From NCBI RefSeq assembly GCF_004348265.1, contig NZ_SMNT01000005.1, forward strand, positions 1 to 64,000: a DNA stretch of 64,000 nt. The letters run 5' to 3'. The DNA comes from Methylobacterium segetis (GTDB lineage: Bacteria; Pseudomonadota; Alphaproteobacteria; Rhizobiales; Beijerinckiaceae). Each line of letters starts with the position of its first letter. Position 1 is the stretch's first letter. The notes beneath the pieces were generated by a model that saw nothing but the letters and a program-made list of their open reading frames with translations, made no database searches and had not been told where the DNA came from. Shown here one piece after another: positions 30,664-39,195 of the stretch. The translations under genes and the position numbers were made by a program.

Positions 30664-31497
30664 GTGGCCGAAGACACAGAGAAGGCGGTCCGCGTCCGGA
30701 CGCTCTTCCTGTCCGACATGCATCTGGGCACGAAGGGCTGCCAGGCCGGCCTGCTGCTGGACTTCCTCAGGGATTACGACGCGGACGAGATCTATCTCGT
30801 CGGCGACATCGTCGACGGGTGGCAGCTGCGCTCGGGGTGGTACTGGCCGCAATCGCACAACGACGTGGTGCAGAAGCTCCTGCGCAAGGTCCGCAAGGGC
30901 TCGACCATCGTCTACGTGCCCGGCAACCACGACGAGTTCCTGCGCGACTACATCGGCACCACTTTCGGCGGCGTCGAGATCGCCGAGAGCCGGATCCACA
31001 TTGCGGCGGACGGCAAGCGCTACCTCGTCATTCACGGCGACCAATTCGACATGGTGGTGCGCCACGCCAAGTGGCTGGCCTATCTCGGCGACGGAGCCTA
31101 CGCGCTGGCGCTCTCGGTCAACACCGTCCTCAACAGGGTCCGCCGCCGGCTCGGGCTCGCCTACTGGTCGCTCTCGGCCTGGGCGAAGCTGAAGGTGAAG
31201 AACGCCGTGAACTTCATCGGCAAGTTCGAGGAGTTCCTCACGGCCGAGGCCCGCCGCGTCGGCGCCGACGGCGTGATCTGCGGCCATATCCACCACGCGG
31301 CGAACCGCGAGATCGAGGGCCTGCGCTACCTCAACACCGGCGACTGGGTGGAATCCTGCACGGCCATCGTCGAGCATTACGACGGGCGCATGGAGGTCCT
31401 GCACTATCCGAGCCTGCTTCGCGCCCGCGAGGCGCAGGCCGCTTCCGCGCATCATGCGCAGCAGGAGGTGGCGCCGGGCCGCCGGGCCGTCGCGTGA
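30664..31497 (+). CDS. LpxH-like UDP-2,3-diacylglucosamine diphosphatase family metallophosphoesterase
   Basis: Calcineurin-like phosphoesterase of 277 residues. All metal-binding motifs are visible: FLSDMHLGT, LVGDIVDGW, VPGNHDEF, VIHGDQFD and CGHIHHA. The closest family is LpxH/LpxH2-like, but the alphaproteobacterial branch with a helical insertion (residues about 150-195) differs from enzymes proven in lipid A synthesis, so the substrate is uncertain. The start is GTG with GGGAG upstream. Its stop overlaps the next gene's start (GTGA), coupling it to a glycosyltransferase. Confidence 0.82.
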   Translation: MAEDTEKAVRVRTLFLSDMHLGTKGCQAGLLLDFLRDYDADEIYLVGDIVDGWQLRSGWYWPQSHNDVVQKLLRKVRKGSTIVYVPGNHDEFLRDYIGTTFGGVEIAESRIHIAADGKRYLVIHGDQFDMVVRHAKWLAYLGDGAYALALSVNTVLNRVRRRLGLAYWSLSAWAKLKVKNAVNFIGKFEEFLTAEARRVGADGVICGHIHHAANREIEGLRYLNTGDWVESCTAIVEHYDGRMEVLHYPSLLRAREAQAASAHHAQQEVAPGRRAVA

Positions 31498-32558
31498 GGT
31501 TGCTCATCGCCACCGACGCCTGGCACCCGCAGGTCAACGGCGTCGTCCGCTCGCTGGAGCACATGGCGCGGGCGGGCCGCGACCTCGGCTACGATCCGGT
31601 CTTCCTGACGCACCGGGATTTTCCCTCGGTGCCGCTGCCGGGCTACCCGGAGATCCGCCTCGCCTACGCCGCGCGCGGCAGGCTCGAGGCGCGGATCTCC
31701 GAGATCGCGCCGTCCCACATCCACATCGCGACCGAGGGGACGGTGGGTTACGCCGCGCGGCGCTACTGCCTCGCGCAAGGACGCCCCTTCACCACGAGCT
31801 ACCACACCCGCTTTCCCGAATACCTCGCCGCCCGGGCGCCGGTGCCGCAAGCCTGGAGCTATACGTGGCTGCGGCGCTTCCACGGGGCGGCGAGCGGGAC
31901 CATGGTGAGCACGCCGTCGCTCGAACGCGAGTTGGCGGGCCGGGGCTTCGCGAACCTGATGCGCTGGACCCGGGGCGTCGACACCGACCTGTTCCGCCCG
32001 CAGGATTCGGACGCGCTCGATGGGCTTCCGCGCCCCCTCTTCCTGTTCGTCGGCCGGCTCGCGGTCGAGAAGAACGTCTCGGCCTTCCTCGGCCTCGACC
32101 TGCCGGGCACGAAGGTCGTCGTCGGCGATGGGCCCGACCGGGCACGCCTCGCGGCGCTGGCGCCCGAGGCCCGCTTCCTCGGGACGCGCACCGGCGCGGA
32201 TCTGGCGCGGATCTATGCCGCGGCCGACGTCTTCGTGTTCCCCAGCCTCACCGACACGTTCGGGATCGTTCTCCTCGAGGCTCTGGCCTGCGGCCTGCCC
32301 GTAGCCGCCTATCCGGTCACGGGACCGATCGACGTCATCGGCGGGACGGGGGCCGGCATCCTCGACGCCGACCTTCGGCAGGCCGCGCTTGCGGCACTCA
32401 CGATCCCGCGCCGGCGCTGCCGCGAGGAGGCCCTGCGCTACACCTGGGCCGAGAGCGCGCGCCAGTTCTACGGGAATGTCGAGGTCGCCCATCAGCGCGG
32501 CGCCCTCCGGCAGCGCGCGGCCCGAAATCCGGCCGCATCCATGGTGGAGCTCGGCTGA
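31494..32558 (+). CDS. GT4-type glycosyltransferase
   Basis: Family 4 glycosyltransferase of 354 residues. The acceptor domain opens LLIATDAWHPQVNGVVRSLE, with the donor-domain motifs LFVGRLAVEKN and VFPSLTDTFGIVLLEALACG containing the E-x7-E pair. It resembles sulfoquinovosyl-/mannosyltransferase-like enzymes that glycosylate membrane lipids. GTG start overlapping the phosphoesterase stop suggests joint function in envelope glycolipid synthesis, which is inference. Confidence 0.85.
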   Translation: MRLLIATDAWHPQVNGVVRSLEHMARAGRDLGYDPVFLTHRDFPSVPLPGYPEIRLAYAARGRLEARISEIAPSHIHIATEGTVGYAARRYCLAQGRPFTTSYHTRFPEYLAARAPVPQAWSYTWLRRFHGAASGTMVSTPSLERELAGRGFANLMRWTRGVDTDLFRPQDSDALDGLPRPLFLFVGRLAVEKNVSAFLGLDLPGTKVVVGDGPDRARLAALAPEARFLGTRTGADLARIYAAADVFVFPSLTDTFGIVLLEALACGLPVAAYPVTGPIDVIGGTGAGILDADLRQAALAALTIPRRRCREEALRYTWAESARQFYGNVEVAHQRGALRQRAARNPAASMVELG

Positions 32559-32639
32559 GAAAGGCGGCCGGAAGCGCGTGACGCGCGCGGCCGTTGATGC
32601 GAAGGGAGGGCCTCGCGATCCCCTCCCACGAGCCGCCCC

Positions 32640-33239
32640 ATGCCTCCTTTCGACCCCGCGCGCGCGGCGGATTACCCCGCCGTCATCGGCTGCGACGAGG
32701 TCGGCCGCGGCGCGCTCTGCGGCCCGGTCGTCGTGGCCGCGGTCTGGTTCGATCCCACCGCCCTGCCGTCCGAGATCCTCGGTCGGCTCGACGACAGCAA
32801 GCGCTTGAAGCCGGTTCACCGCGAGGCCCTGGTGCCGCTGATCCGCGCTCATGCGCGCGTCGCCGTCGCGGCGGGCTCGCGCGCCCTCGTCGACCGCATC
32901 AACGTGCGGGCTGCGACCCTCGACGCGATGGCTCGAGCCGTGGCGCGGCTCGGCCTCGACGCGCCCGTGATGGTGGATGGGCGTGACGCGATTCCCGGTC
33001 TCGATGCCGAGTGCCGCGCCGTGATCGGCGGCGACAGGCTGGTCCCGCAGATCGCCGCCGCCTCGATCGTCGCCAAGTGCCTGCGCGACGGCCTGATGCG
33101 GGCGCTCGCCCGCCGCCACCCGGACTACGCCTGGGATCGGAATGTCGGCTACGGCACCGCCGCCCACCTCGACGGCCTCGCCCGGATCGGCCGCAGCCCG
33201 CACCACAGGCTCAGCTTCACGCGCTCTCTCGGCGTCTGA
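32640..33239 (+). CDS. rnhB: Ribonuclease HII
   Basis: RNase HII of 199 residues, cleaving RNA in RNA-DNA hybrids and at single ribonucleotides. Catalytic acidic residues are visible in VIGCDEVGRGALCGPVVVAA (Asp and Glu near residues 17-18), in LDDSKRLKP and near the conserved SIVAKCLRD. The NVGYGTAAHLDGLARIG block closes the domain. It is convergent with the radical SAM gene, five bases apart. Confidence 0.96.
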   Translation: MPPFDPARAADYPAVIGCDEVGRGALCGPVVVAAVWFDPTALPSEILGRLDDSKRLKPVHREALVPLIRAHARVAVAAGSRALVDRINVRAATLDAMARAVARLGLDAPVMVDGRDAIPGLDAECRAVIGGDRLVPQIAAASIVAKCLRDGLMRALARRHPDYAWDRNVGYGTAAHLDGLARIGRSPHHRLSFTRSLGV

Positions 33240-33244
33240 CCCTC

Positions 33245-34351
33245 TCAGAACAGGCTGAGCTGCGCGCCCGGAGGCGAGAAGGCGTCGGCGTTGAGCGTGA
33301 CGCGCTCGCCGGCAAAGCCGAGCCGCGCCTTGGCGAGGCGCATGCGCTGCGCGATCAGATCGGCGTAGGGCCCCTCCCCCACCATGCGCCGCCCGAAGGC
33401 GGCGTCGTAGACCTTGCCGCCGCGTGCCTGCCGGACGAGGGAGAAGACGTGCTGGGCCCGGCCGGGATAGTGCTCCGCGAACCAGTCGGAGACGAGGGCG
33501 TCGAGTTCGTGCGGCAGGCGCAGCAGCACGTGGTTCGCTTCGCCTGCGCCGCGAGCCCGCGCCTCGGCGAGGATGGCCTCGATCTCGTGGTCGTTGAGAG
33601 AGGGGATGACGGGCGCCACGATCACCATCACGGGGATGCCCATCGCGCTGAGCCGCTCGATTGCCTCGAGGCGCTTCAGCGGATGCGGAGCGCGGGGCTC
33701 CAGGCGGCGGGCGAGCGCGGGATCGAGGGTCGTGACGGAGACCGCGACCTTCACGAGGCGGTCCGCCGCCATCGCGGCCAGGATGTCGGCGTCGCGCACC
33801 ACGAGGTTCGACTTCGTGACGATGCCGACCGGGTGCCGAAAGCGGGCAAGGACTTCGAGAACGCTTCGGGTGATCCGGTGCGTCCGCTCGATCGGCTGAT
33901 AGGGGTCGGTGGCCGTGCCGAGCGCGATCGTGCGCGGGCTGTAGCCCGGCGCCGACAGTTCCCGCTCTAAGAGCTTCGCCGCGTCCGGCTTGGTGAAGAG
34001 GCGGGTCTCGAAGTCGAGCCCGGGCGACAGGCCGACATAGGCGTGGTTCGGCCGCGCGAAGCAGTAGATGCAGCCGTGCTCGCAGCCCCGATAGGGATTG
34101 ATGGAGCGATCGAAGGGAATGTCGGGCGAGGCGTTGCGGGTGATGATGTGGCAGGCCCGCTCCGGCAGGACCTCGGTGCGCAGTCGCGCCGTCTCGGAGG
34201 GGCCCCAGCCGTCGTCGAAGATCTCGCGGCCCGACCGCTCGAAGCGCCCGGACGGGTTGGCGGTGGCACCCCGGCCGCGCCGGGCGGGCGCCTCGACGCC
34301 CGTGTCGGAAAGACGCCGCTGCGACTCGCCGTCCGGCAGGTGCTTGGTCAT
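33245..34351 (-). CDS. PA0069 family radical SAM protein
   Basis: Radical SAM protein of 368 residues. The cluster motif is CEHGCIYC, preceded by the family signature FDRSINPYRGCEHGC. Further blocks are IALGTATDPYQPIERTHRIT, GIVTKSNLVVRDADIL and VTTLDPALARRLEPRAPHP. It resembles the SplB/PA0069 group of DNA-photoproduct-lyase relatives, which has no established substrate. It lacks an obvious partner gene. Confidence 0.9.
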   Translation of the reverse strand: MTKHLPDGESQRRLSDTGVEAPARRGRGATANPSGRFERSGREIFDDGWGPSETARLRTEVLPERACHIITRNASPDIPFDRSINPYRGCEHGCIYCFARPNHAYVGLSPGLDFETRLFTKPDAAKLLERELSAPGYSPRTIALGTATDPYQPIERTHRITRSVLEVLARFRHPVGIVTKSNLVVRDADILAAMAADRLVKVAVSVTTLDPALARRLEPRAPHPLKRLEAIERLSAMGIPVMVIVAPVIPSLNDHEIEAILAEARARGAGEANHVLLRLPHELDALVSDWFAEHYPGRAQHVFSLVRQARGGKVYDAAFGRRMVGEGPYADLIAQRMRLAKARLGFAGERVTLNADAFSPPGAQLSLF

Positions 34352-34528
34352 GCGATGGTATTCCGGACCGCCTCTTCGCTTGGGGACTAGAACATAAAGC
34401 GAACATGAGCGAGTCCGCCTGCATCAATTTCGAGCATTTCCGGTGCATTTCCCTCAGGTGCGCGGTCGGGGCTGATCCTGCGCTGCCTTGGCCTGTCGCT
34501 TTCGCGTGAAAATGGTCTATGGGCGCGC

Positions 34529-35050
34529 ATGATCTCCGCCCTGACCTACGTGGCCCGACCGGCAGATCCGGACGCGATCGATCGCCTCGCGGACACCCTC
34601 GCCGCCCTCGTCACCGGGGTGGCGGCGGGGCTGATCGGCGATGCGGTGATCGTCGTGCCCGTGCCGAACGAGCCCGTCGCGACGGTCGCCGAGGCGACGG
34701 GCGCCGCCCTCGTGGTGCGGCCGCGGGGCGCCTCGCCCTGGGCCGCGGGCGCGAAGGCGGCCCGGCGGGAATGGGTTCTGTGCCTTGAGGCGGGGGACGT
34801 TCCGGCCGAGGGCTGGATCCGCGCCCTCGACCGCTTCGTGAACACGGCGCGGCCCGACGTGGCCCTGGCACGGCTACGGCGCCCGCACGCGAACCTGCCG
34901 GCCCGCCTCGCGACGAAGGGCGAGCGCGTGCTCGGCGTCAGCGCCCCGCGCCCGGGCGACCTGGTGCGCCGCGAGCGCCTCGTGGCAGGCCCGAGCTTCA
35001 CCCCGCGCCTGAAGCCGCGCCTCCTCGCGGCGCGCCTCGAACGGGCCTGA
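34529..35050 (+). CDS. Short GT2-like glycosyltransferase protein
   Basis: Protein of 173 residues with the core of a family 2 glycosyltransferase: strand VIVVPVPNEP, then AAGAKAARREWVLCLEAGDV with an acidic pair replacing a full DxD, and GWIRALDRFV. It is shorter than catalytic GT2 enzymes and lacks the downstream acceptor half, so it may be inactive or regulatory. It is divergent from the radical SAM gene and convergent with moaB. Confidence 0.7.
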   Translation: MISALTYVARPADPDAIDRLADTLAALVTGVAAGLIGDAVIVVPVPNEPVATVAEATGAALVVRPRGASPWAAGAKAARREWVLCLEAGDVPAEGWIRALDRFVNTARPDVALARLRRPHANLPARLATKGERVLGVSAPRPGDLVRRERLVAGPSFTPRLKPRLLAARLERA

Positions 35051-35056
35051 TCCGCC

Positions 35057-35614
35057 TCAGACGGTCACGGACGCGCCGCGGCGCAGGTGCTCGTCGAGGC
35101 GGGGCATGATCTCGACGAAGTTGCAGGGCCGATGCCGATAGTCGAGCTGCTGAGCGAGAATGCCGTCCCAGGCATCCTTGCAGGCACCGGGCGATCCCGG
35201 GAGCACGAAGACGTAGGTGGCGTTGACGACGCCTGCAGTTGCCCGCGACTGCAGGGTCGAGGTGCCGATCTTGTCGTAGGAGATCCGGTGGAACACCGCC
35301 GAGAACCCGTCCATGCGCTTCTCGAACAGGGGCTCTAGGGCCTCGGGCGTCACGTCGCGGCCCGTGAAGCCGGTTCCGCCGGTGGTGATGACGACGTCGA
35401 TGCCGGGATCGCGCGACCACGCCTCCACCTGCCCGCGGATCGCGGCCACCTCATCGGGCACGATGGCGCGCGCCGCGAGCCCGTGGCCGGCCGCCGCGAG
35501 GCGCTGGACGAGGGTGTCGCCCGAGCGGTCGTCCTCGGGGCGGCGCGTGTCCGAGACCGTGAGCACGGCGATCGAGAGGGGTATGAAGCTGCGCGAGGCG
35601 TCGGAGGCAGGCAT
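35057..35614 (-). CDS. moaB: MoaB/MogA-like molybdenum cofactor biosynthesis protein
   Basis: MoaB/MogA-family protein of 185 residues, expected to adenylylate molybdopterin before metal insertion. Motifs are IAVLTVSDTRRPEDDRSGDT, VVITTGGTGFTGRDVTPEAL and YVFVLPGSPGACKDAWDGIL. The ATG at 35614 follows the GC-rich gap; longer in-frame extension to 36001 would run antisense into the glycosyltransferase gene. It sits in reverse among polysaccharide genes, apparently unrelated to them. Confidence 0.92.
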   Translation of the reverse strand: MPASDASRSFIPLSIAVLTVSDTRRPEDDRSGDTLVQRLAAAGHGLAARAIVPDEVAAIRGQVEAWSRDPGIDVVITTGGTGFTGRDVTPEALEPLFEKRMDGFSAVFHRISYDKIGTSTLQSRATAGVVNATYVFVLPGSPGACKDAWDGILAQQLDYRHRPCNFVEIMPRLDEHLRRGASVTV

Positions 35615-35789
35615 GGGGCGGGCTCGCAGGAGGGCCGGGCTTCGGGGCGGGAACGCTTCCCCGGACCGGGCCATGAGATAGGCCCGGCGGCCGGCCCTGG
35701 AAAGCGGCCCGGCGGAAAGGGCTTCGTCAACCTCTGCAGGCCAGGATGAAGGCTCCTCGACCCGTGACGCAGCCCGCCCGGCGACACCC

Positions 35790-37826
35790 GTGAAGCGCTC
35801 CTTCGACGACCCGAGTGACGGCGTGCCCGAGGCTGCGCCCCCAGGCGGCGGGGGCCGGCCAGCCCACGGCATCGCGGGCTGGCCGGGACAGGGCCAGCGC
35901 GGGGCGGACGCACGGCCGGACAGCCTTCCGGACGGACGGCCCTGGCCGCGCCTGCGCATCGTCACGGTCTCGGACGGCACGGAGGAAGGGCTCGCGGACA
36001 CGCTGGCCTCGGTGCTGGCTCAGGGCTACCCGGAGGCGCGCCACGACGTCCTGCCCCCGGCCACGCTCGCGGACGGCGCCTTCCCCGATGCCGGCGCGGC
36101 GGACCACGTCCTGATCCTGCGCGCGGGCGACATGTTGGCTCCCGGCGCCCTCACGGCCCTCGCCCTCGAAGCGGCGCTGACGGGAGCGGCGGCCGTGGCT
36201 GGCCTGCGGGTGCTTTACGACGCGGCCGTGACGGGCCTCGACGCGCCGTCCCTCGACGCAGGCTTCGAGGACGATGGCGATCCGCAATCCGGCGGCGAGA
36301 TCCTGTTCGCAAGCTCGGCCTTCGATGGGAGGCCGACTCGCCCGGCCGAACTCTGGGCCCGTCTCGCGGCGATGGGGGCGCCGCTCGTCCGGATCGGTCG
36401 GCCCGTCCTCCTCCAGCGTGATTCGGCCGCGCCCGAGCCGATCGAGGGCCTATCGATCGTGTCGCTGACCGGAGCGGGGCACCGGGGCGGCGCCGGCATT
36501 GCCCAGCGCCGCCTCGGCGAGGCGCTCCGGCTCTCGGGCCACCGCGTGGCGCAGATGGCCCTGACAGATGAGTCGCCCCCCGCAGCGGCCGAGTGGACCG
36601 ACGCCTTCCCGGGCACGGAGGCGACGATCCGCCAGTTAGGCCCGGACCTCGTCATCGCCGGCAACCTGCATGGCGCGACGCGCAGCCTCGACATCCTCGG
36701 ACGCCTCGGCGCCACGGCGCGGACCGCCCTCGTCCTGCACGACCTGTTCCCCCTCACCGGGCGCTGCGCCTACCCGAAGGGCTGCACCCGCATCGCGGTG
36801 GGCTGCGACGCGGCCTGTCCCACCCCCGACGAGTATCCGCAACTCCGCCGGAACCGCATTCCCGGACTGCACGTCCGCAAGCGCTCGGTCCTCGGCGCAC
36901 CGGGCGGTCCGCTCCTCCTCGCCAATTCCCGGTGGACGGCCGAGCGGGCGCGGGACTACGCCCCGCCCGCGACCCGCGTCGCGCAGATCGCCCTGGCCTT
37001 CCCGACCGGGGTCTTCGCGCCCGGCGACCGGGCGGCCCTGCGGCGCCGGCTGGGGCTGCCCGCCGACGATGTGCTGGTGATGTTCTCCGCGGTCATCGTC
37101 GACGCGCCGGACAAGGGGGTGGCCGACCTCGTCGACGCCCTGCGCCGCGTGGCGCGGCCGGGGATCGGCTTCGTCGCCGTCGGCCGGCTCGACGATCCGG
37201 CGCGGCTCGGCCTGCCGAACCTGCACGCGCCGGGTCCGATCGGCGAGGAGGCCGAGCTCGCGGCCTGGTACGGGGCCTGCGACCTCCACGTCACGGCGAG
37301 CCGGCTGGAGACGCTGGGCCAGACGCCGATCGAGGCGGGCCTGTGCGGCACGCCGACCCTCGCCTACCGCGCGACGGGGCTGACCACGGCCGTCATCGAC
37401 GGCGTCACCGGACGGCTCGTGCCGGAGGTTCCGGGCGCCCTCGCAGCGGCCCTGGACGAGCTCGTCTCGGACGGGGCGGCGCGGCGGCGGCTCGGTGCCT
37501 TCGCCCGCATCGCCCTCGAGAACCGCTTCAGCTACGCCGCCGCCTCCATGTCGATCGAGGCCGCGCTCGCGACGTCGGGCATCCTGCCCCGGCGGACAGG
37601 CCGCCCGCGCTTCGCCCCCGAGATGCTCGCCCGGTTTGATCTGGCGGCCGACCGGCACGGCGGCGAGGGCGGCACCGTCGATGCGCCCTCCCCGCCGCTG
37701 GTCCGGCGGCTCCGGCAGGCGAAGCACGCACTCCTCGGCCGCAACCTTCCCTTCTGGGCGCGCCGCAGCCTCTACCTCGCCACGCGCCTGCGCGGCGCCC
37801 TGCGCCGAAGGGGAATCAACGCGTGA
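35790..37826 (+). CDS. Two-part glycosyltransferase (degenerate GT2-like N-terminus, GT4 C-terminus)
   Basis: Protein of 678 residues with two regions. Residues about 50-190 resemble a GT2 domain in which the metal motif reads VLILRAGDMLAPGAL rather than a clear DxD. Residues about 225-610 are GT4: GGAGIAQRRLGEALRLSGHR, the Cys-rich HDLFPLTGRCAYPKGC, a donor domain with VTASRLETLGQTPIEAGLCG, and GVTGRLVPE. The first 45 residues are Gly/Pro-rich. GTG start; the stop overlaps the next GTG. Possibly a bifunctional or scaffold-type enzyme of polysaccharide assembly. Confidence 0.82.
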   Translation: MKRSFDDPSDGVPEAAPPGGGGRPAHGIAGWPGQGQRGADARPDSLPDGRPWPRLRIVTVSDGTEEGLADTLASVLAQGYPEARHDVLPPATLADGAFPDAGAADHVLILRAGDMLAPGALTALALEAALTGAAAVAGLRVLYDAAVTGLDAPSLDAGFEDDGDPQSGGEILFASSAFDGRPTRPAELWARLAAMGAPLVRIGRPVLLQRDSAAPEPIEGLSIVSLTGAGHRGGAGIAQRRLGEALRLSGHRVAQMALTDESPPAAAEWTDAFPGTEATIRQLGPDLVIAGNLHGATRSLDILGRLGATARTALVLHDLFPLTGRCAYPKGCTRIAVGCDAACPTPDEYPQLRRNRIPGLHVRKRSVLGAPGGPLLLANSRWTAERARDYAPPATRVAQIALAFPTGVFAPGDRAALRRRLGLPADDVLVMFSAVIVDAPDKGVADLVDALRRVARPGIGFVAVGRLDDPARLGLPNLHAPGPIGEEAELAAWYGACDLHVTASRLETLGQTPIEAGLCGTPTLAYRATGLTTAVIDGVTGRLVPEVPGALAAALDELVSDGAARRRLGAFARIALENRFSYAAASMSIEAALATSGILPRRTGRPRFAPEMLARFDLAADRHGGEGGTVDAPSPPLVRRLRQAKHALLGRNLPFWARRSLYLATRLRGALRRRGINA

Positions 37827-38896
37827 GCCGGCGCATCTACATCGACCAGACGCACCTGCGGGGCCACGTCACGGGCATCGAGCGGGTCGCCCGCGACCTG
37901 TTCGCCCCGGAGCAGCTCGCCCCGCACGATGTCCGCCTCCTGCGGAGCCGCGGCCTGCCCGCGATGATCGCCGCCCAGCAGATCGGCCTTCCCCTGCGCG
38001 GCCTGCGGGATCGAGACGCGCTGTTCGTCTTCCCGGGCTTCCCCCCCGGCCCGCTCTGCGCGGCGCTCGGGGATCGCTGCATCCTCTACGTGCACGACAC
38101 TTTCCTGCTGACCCGGCCGGAGGACCTGAGCTGGAAGAGCCGGCTCTACATGGCGCCGAGCTTCGGCCTCGCCATGCGCTACGGCCGGCGCTTCCTCGTG
38201 AATTCCCGGACCACGGGCCGCGAGTTGCGCCGGCTCTGCCGGCCGGACGCCCTCGTCGCGCTGCTGCGGCCGGCGGTCGGCGACGTGTTCGGCCTCGCCG
38301 GCCTGCCGGCCGGGCGCCCCGCGCCCGCCCCCGGCGAGCCGCTGCGCCTCCTCGCGATCGGCACGATCGAGCCGCGCAAGGACTACCCGGCCGCCATCGC
38401 CATCGTCGGCGCCCTCAACCGGATGGGCGTGCCGGCCGAACTCCACGTCGTCGGGCGGGTCGGCTGGGGTCGGCATGCCTTCCTCGACGATCCGCCCGCC
38501 TTCCTGACCCTCCACGGCTACGTGGACGATGCCGGCCTGCGCCGCCTCGTCGAGAGGAGCCATCTGCTGATCTCGACCTCGAAGGCCGAAGGGCTCGGCC
38601 TGCCCCTCCTCGAGGTGCAGCACGGGGGCCTGCCCGTCGCTGCGCCTGAGGGACCGGTCTTCGCCGAGGTCCTCGGGGCCTCCGGCCTGTTCCTCCGGCC
38701 CGACGACCCCGAGGGCTCGGCCTCGGCGCTCGCCGCCTGGGCACGCGGCGGCCGCCTCGCCGCGGCGGCGGACGCGGCGCGCGGGAACGTGTCGGCCTGG
38801 AATGCGGCCGCGCGAGCGGACGCCGCCCGCTTCAGCGATTTTCTCGCGCGCGGGGTGGCAGCCTACGCGGAAAGCGGCACCGTTGCGACAACGTGA
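37823..38896 (+). CDS. GT4-type glycosyltransferase
   Basis: Family 4 glycosyltransferase of 357 residues. It opens RRIYIDQTHLRGHVTGIERV, a group-1 acceptor domain, with LLAIGTIEPRKDYPAAIAIV starting the donor domain and HLLISTSKAEGLGLPLLEVQ carrying the E-x7-E-like pair. It overlaps the preceding gene (GTGA) and so is co-translated with it. The sugar donor and acceptor are unknown. Confidence 0.87.
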   Translation: MSRRIYIDQTHLRGHVTGIERVARDLFAPEQLAPHDVRLLRSRGLPAMIAAQQIGLPLRGLRDRDALFVFPGFPPGPLCAALGDRCILYVHDTFLLTRPEDLSWKSRLYMAPSFGLAMRYGRRFLVNSRTTGRELRRLCRPDALVALLRPAVGDVFGLAGLPAGRPAPAPGEPLRLLAIGTIEPRKDYPAAIAIVGALNRMGVPAELHVVGRVGWGRHAFLDDPPAFLTLHGYVDDAGLRRLVERSHLLISTSKAEGLGLPLLEVQHGGLPVAAPEGPVFAEVLGASGLFLRPDDPEGSASALAAWARGGRLAAAADAARGNVSAWNAAARADAARFSDFLARGVAAYAESGTVATT

Positions 38897-39195
38897 AGCT
38901 GTGCGAGCCTCTTTCGAGGACATTCATACGATCAGGAGTGGCAGGCGTGTTAATCTTAACCGCTGGTAACTGCCGGTGATCTCGGGTTTGCACCGCGACG
39001 ACTCGCGCGGCGCAAGACATCCTTGCCGCGAAATGGTCTATCTCTTCGGCATGACGGTTGCGATTGGTTGATCGTTCGTCACCGTCAGCGGGAACGTCGT
39101 GCCGATTCGGCACGGAGCGACCGCGAGGCGGGTCCGACGGGGCCAAGCGTTCGCCCGGAAAGTTCCGGGACCGGACAGGTCAGGGGACGAGGCAG
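38897..39195 (+). promoter_or_regulatory. Leader region upstream of the Wzz/GumC-type gene
   Basis: Noncoding, 299 bases. It contains a perfect palindrome GTTAATCTTAAC at 38949-38960, a GTGCCGATTCGGCAC palindrome near 39098-39112, and GACGAGG just upstream of the ATG. A separate promoter for the chain-length gene is likely here, but I see no consensus -35/-10 pair. Confidence 0.4.

Noticed and set aside
31452-34448. A minus-strand open frame of nearly 1000 residues
   Set aside because: It runs antisense to a glycosyltransferase and rnhB and out of frame with the radical SAM gene; no motif supports it.
38949-38960. GTTAATCTTAAC as a CtrA-type cell-cycle site
   Set aside because: CtrA sites need TTAA-N7-TTAAC; here the spacer is only two bases, so it is just a short palindrome.
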